64,000 bases of DNA from Nitrosomonas sp. Is79A3. Its GTDB lineage: Bacteria > Pseudomonadota > Gammaproteobacteria > Burkholderiales > Nitrosomonadaceae. The notes below the pieces were generated by a model. The model searched no databases, was not told where the DNA came from, and saw only the letters and a list, made by a program, of their open reading frames with translations. The position numbers were made by a program, and so were the translations under genes. The stretch covers positions 868,001-932,000 of the forward strand of contig NC_015731.1 of the NCBI RefSeq assembly GCF_000219585.1, read 5' to 3'. Below, one piece after another: positions 62,580-64,000 of the stretch (within the stretch, counting starts at the first letter, position 1; each line of letters opens with the position of its first letter).

Positions 62580-63881
62580 ATGGCACAAAAAGGCATAGCA
62601 ACATTAAATCTTAATGATGGCAGCGCGCCCATTGAATTACCCGTTTTATCGGGAACGATGGGACCCGATGTGGTGGATATTCGCGCACTGCATGCAAAAA
62701 GTGGCGTATTTACTTATGATCCAGGGTACTTGTCGACGGCCAGCAATAGCTCTGACATTACCTTTATTGATGGTGACAAAGGCATTTTGTTATACCGCGG
62801 GTATCCCATCGAACAACTCGCGACCCACTGTGATTTTATCGATGTTTGTCATCTGCTGATGAAAGGTGAATTGCCCGATACTGAGAAAAAATCAGAATTC
62901 GATCGCTCAATTAAAAATCATTCGATGTTGCATGAGCAGTTGGTCAGGTTTTTTAGCGGATTCCGGCGCGATGCGCATCCAATGGCAGTCATGGTGGGTG
63001 TCGTGGGTGCCCTATCTGCCTTTTATCATGAAGCATTGAATATTTCTGATCCGGCGTACCGGGAACAATCGGCCTTCCGCCTGATAGCAAAGTTGCCGAC
63101 TATTGCGGCAATGGCCTATAAATACAACATCGGTCAACCCTTCATTTATCCACAGAATCAATTAGGTTATGCGGAAAACTTCCTGCATATGATGTTTGCC
63201 GTACCGAGTGAAGAATACAAAGTGAATCCAGTAATTGTTCGCGCGCTGGACCGGATTCTGATTTTACATGCCGATCATGAACAAAATGCTTCCACTTCAA
63301 CCGTTCGATTGGTCGGCTCCAGCGGAGCGAATCCTTTTGCTTGCGTTTCGGCAGGGATTTCCTGTTTATGGGGGCCTGCACATGGCGGCGCCAATGAAGC
63401 CTGCTTGCAAATGCTGGAAGAAATCGGCGATGTGTCACGCATTGATGAATATATCAAACGCGCTAAAGACAAAGACAGTAATTACCGGTTGATGGGCTTT
63501 GGTCATCGTGTCTACAAGAATTTTGATCCGCGCGCCAAGTTAATGCGTGAAACCTGTCATGAAGTTCTGAATGAATTGGGTTTGCACAATGATCGCTTAT
63601 TTAAGCTGGCGCTACAACTTGAAAAAATTGCATTGGAAGATGAGTATTTTATTTCCAGAAAACTCTATCCCAACGTGGATTTTTATTCAGGGATCGTACA
63701 GCGCGCCTTGGGAATACCGACCAAAATGTTTACCGCTATTTTTGCCATGGCAAGAACAGTCGGATGGGTGGCGCAATGGAGTGAAATGGTTTCAGATCCG
63801 ACCCATAAGATCGGGCGTCCGCGTCAATTGTATACAGGTACAACGATGCGGGATATCCCCAGTTCGTATTCAAGAAAATAG
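62580..63881 (+). CDS. gltA: Citrate synthase
   Basis: Condenses acetyl-CoA and oxaloacetate, the entry of the TCA cycle. I take the ATG at 62580 after GTGGAGAAG; an earlier in-frame ATG at 62565 contains that site. The 433-residue protein is the hexameric type with catalytic His/Asp regions [27 protein letters not shown] and [14 protein letters not shown]. Followed by the start of sucA. Confidence 0.97.
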   Translation: MAQKGIATLNLNDGSAPIELPVLSGTMGPDVVDIRALHAKSGVFTYDPGYLSTASNSSDITFIDGDKGILLYRGYPIEQLATHCDFIDVCHLLMKGELPDTEKKSEFDRSIKNHSMLHEQLVRFFSGFRRDAHPMAVMVGVVGALSAFYHEALNISDPAYREQSAFRLIAKLPTIAAMAYKYNIGQPFIYPQNQLGYAENFLHMMFAVPSEEYKVNPVIVRALDRILILHADHEQNASTSTVRLVGSSGANPFACVSAGISCLWGPAHGGANEACLQMLEEIGDVSRIDEYIKRAKDKDSNYRLMGFGHRVYKNFDPRAKLMRETCHEVLNELGLHNDRLFKLALQLEKIALEDEYFISRKLYPNVDFYSGIVQRALGIPTKMFTAIFAMARTVGWVAQWSEMVSDPTHKIGRPRQLYTGTTMRDIPSSYSRK

Positions 63882-63908
63882 TTTTCTTTTATAAAGGCTG
63901 CCAATCTT

Positions 63909-64000
63909 ATGAACAAGCAGTTGTTTGATGATTCCCTTTTATCCGGCGCAAACGCTTCGTTTATTGAAGCGGTTTATGAAGATTATCTGCATAACCCGAA
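63909..64000 (+). CDS. sucA: 2-oxoglutarate dehydrogenase E1, N-terminal fragment
   Basis: Open frame running off the window end; only 30 residues seen. MNKQLFDDSLLSGANASF then IEAVYEDYLHNP matches the E1 N-terminal segment that binds the E2 core in SucA proteins, and the position after gltA is usual. The assignment rests on this short sequence and context. Confidence 0.75.
   Translation, partial: MNKQLFDDSLLSGANASFIEAVYEDYLHNP

Overview
The window looks like chromosome from a Nitrosomonas-type ammonia-oxidizing betaproteobacterium. The strongest evidence is two complete hydroxylamine-oxidation clusters (haoA-haoB-cycA-cycB: octaheme hydroxylamine oxidoreductase, HaoB, tetraheme cytochrome c554, tetraheme quinone-reducing cytochrome cM552). 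A SmbP-like His-rich periplasmic protein, a diheme cytochrome c peroxidase and a RoxA-like diheme protein fit the same group. Housekeeping gene orders (tRNA-Tyr/Gly/Thr-tuf-tRNA-Trp-secE-nusG-rplKAJL-rpoBC, thrS-infC-rpmI-rplT-pheST-ihfA, hfq-hflXKC-hisZ-purA, surE-pcm-nlpD, alaA-hom-thrC) are those of beta/gammaproteobacteria. Most of the window is AT-rich; the last 10 kb is visibly richer in GC in places.

Layout. 0-4 kb: end of leuA, a TlpA-type thioredoxin, and on the minus strand proS with an overlapping lytic transglycosylase. 4-13 kb: rppH, diheme peroxidase, hfq-hflX-hflK-hflC, a YjeT-like membrane protein, hisZ, purA, a GNAT acetyltransferase. 13-14 kb: two small unrecognised secreted proteins, one coiled-coil-like and one Cys-rich. 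14.2-19.2 kb: rpsT and hao cluster 1. 19.3-22.4 kb: a DEAD-box helicase and an IS-type transposase. 22.6-36.7 kb: tRNA/tuf/secE/ribosomal protein/RNA polymerase block. 36.7-41.3 kb: hao cluster 2, starting only 38 bp after rpoC. 41.3-49.8 kb: an unrecognised membrane protein, then the translation cluster thrS to ihfA and a MerR-type regulator. 49.9-53 kb: tRNA-Pro, surE-pcm-nlpD and smbP, with no rpoS in its usual place. 53.5-57.7 kb: alaA-hom-thrC. 57.7-61.3 kb: accessory stretch with a RoxA-like protein, a DUF2971 protein and a small lipoprotein. 61.5-64 kb: sdhB-sdhE-gltA and the start of sucA.

How the genes work together. HaoA oxidizes hydroxylamine in the periplasm, c554 takes the electrons and cM552 passes them to the quinone pool. 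The two clusters are an exact 4454-bp repeat (14595-19048 and 36744-41197) apart from two base differences, both in cycB. Each copy has its own TTGACA-17-TAGTCT promoter lying just outside the repeat. This looks like recent duplication or continuing gene conversion of a high-expression locus. No CRISPR array, rRNA operon or prophage was seen, and I found no clearly new multi-gene system. The best candidates for new biology are the small Cys-rich secreted protein upstream of rpsT-hao, the membrane protein after hao cluster 2, and the placement and near-identity of the hao repeats.
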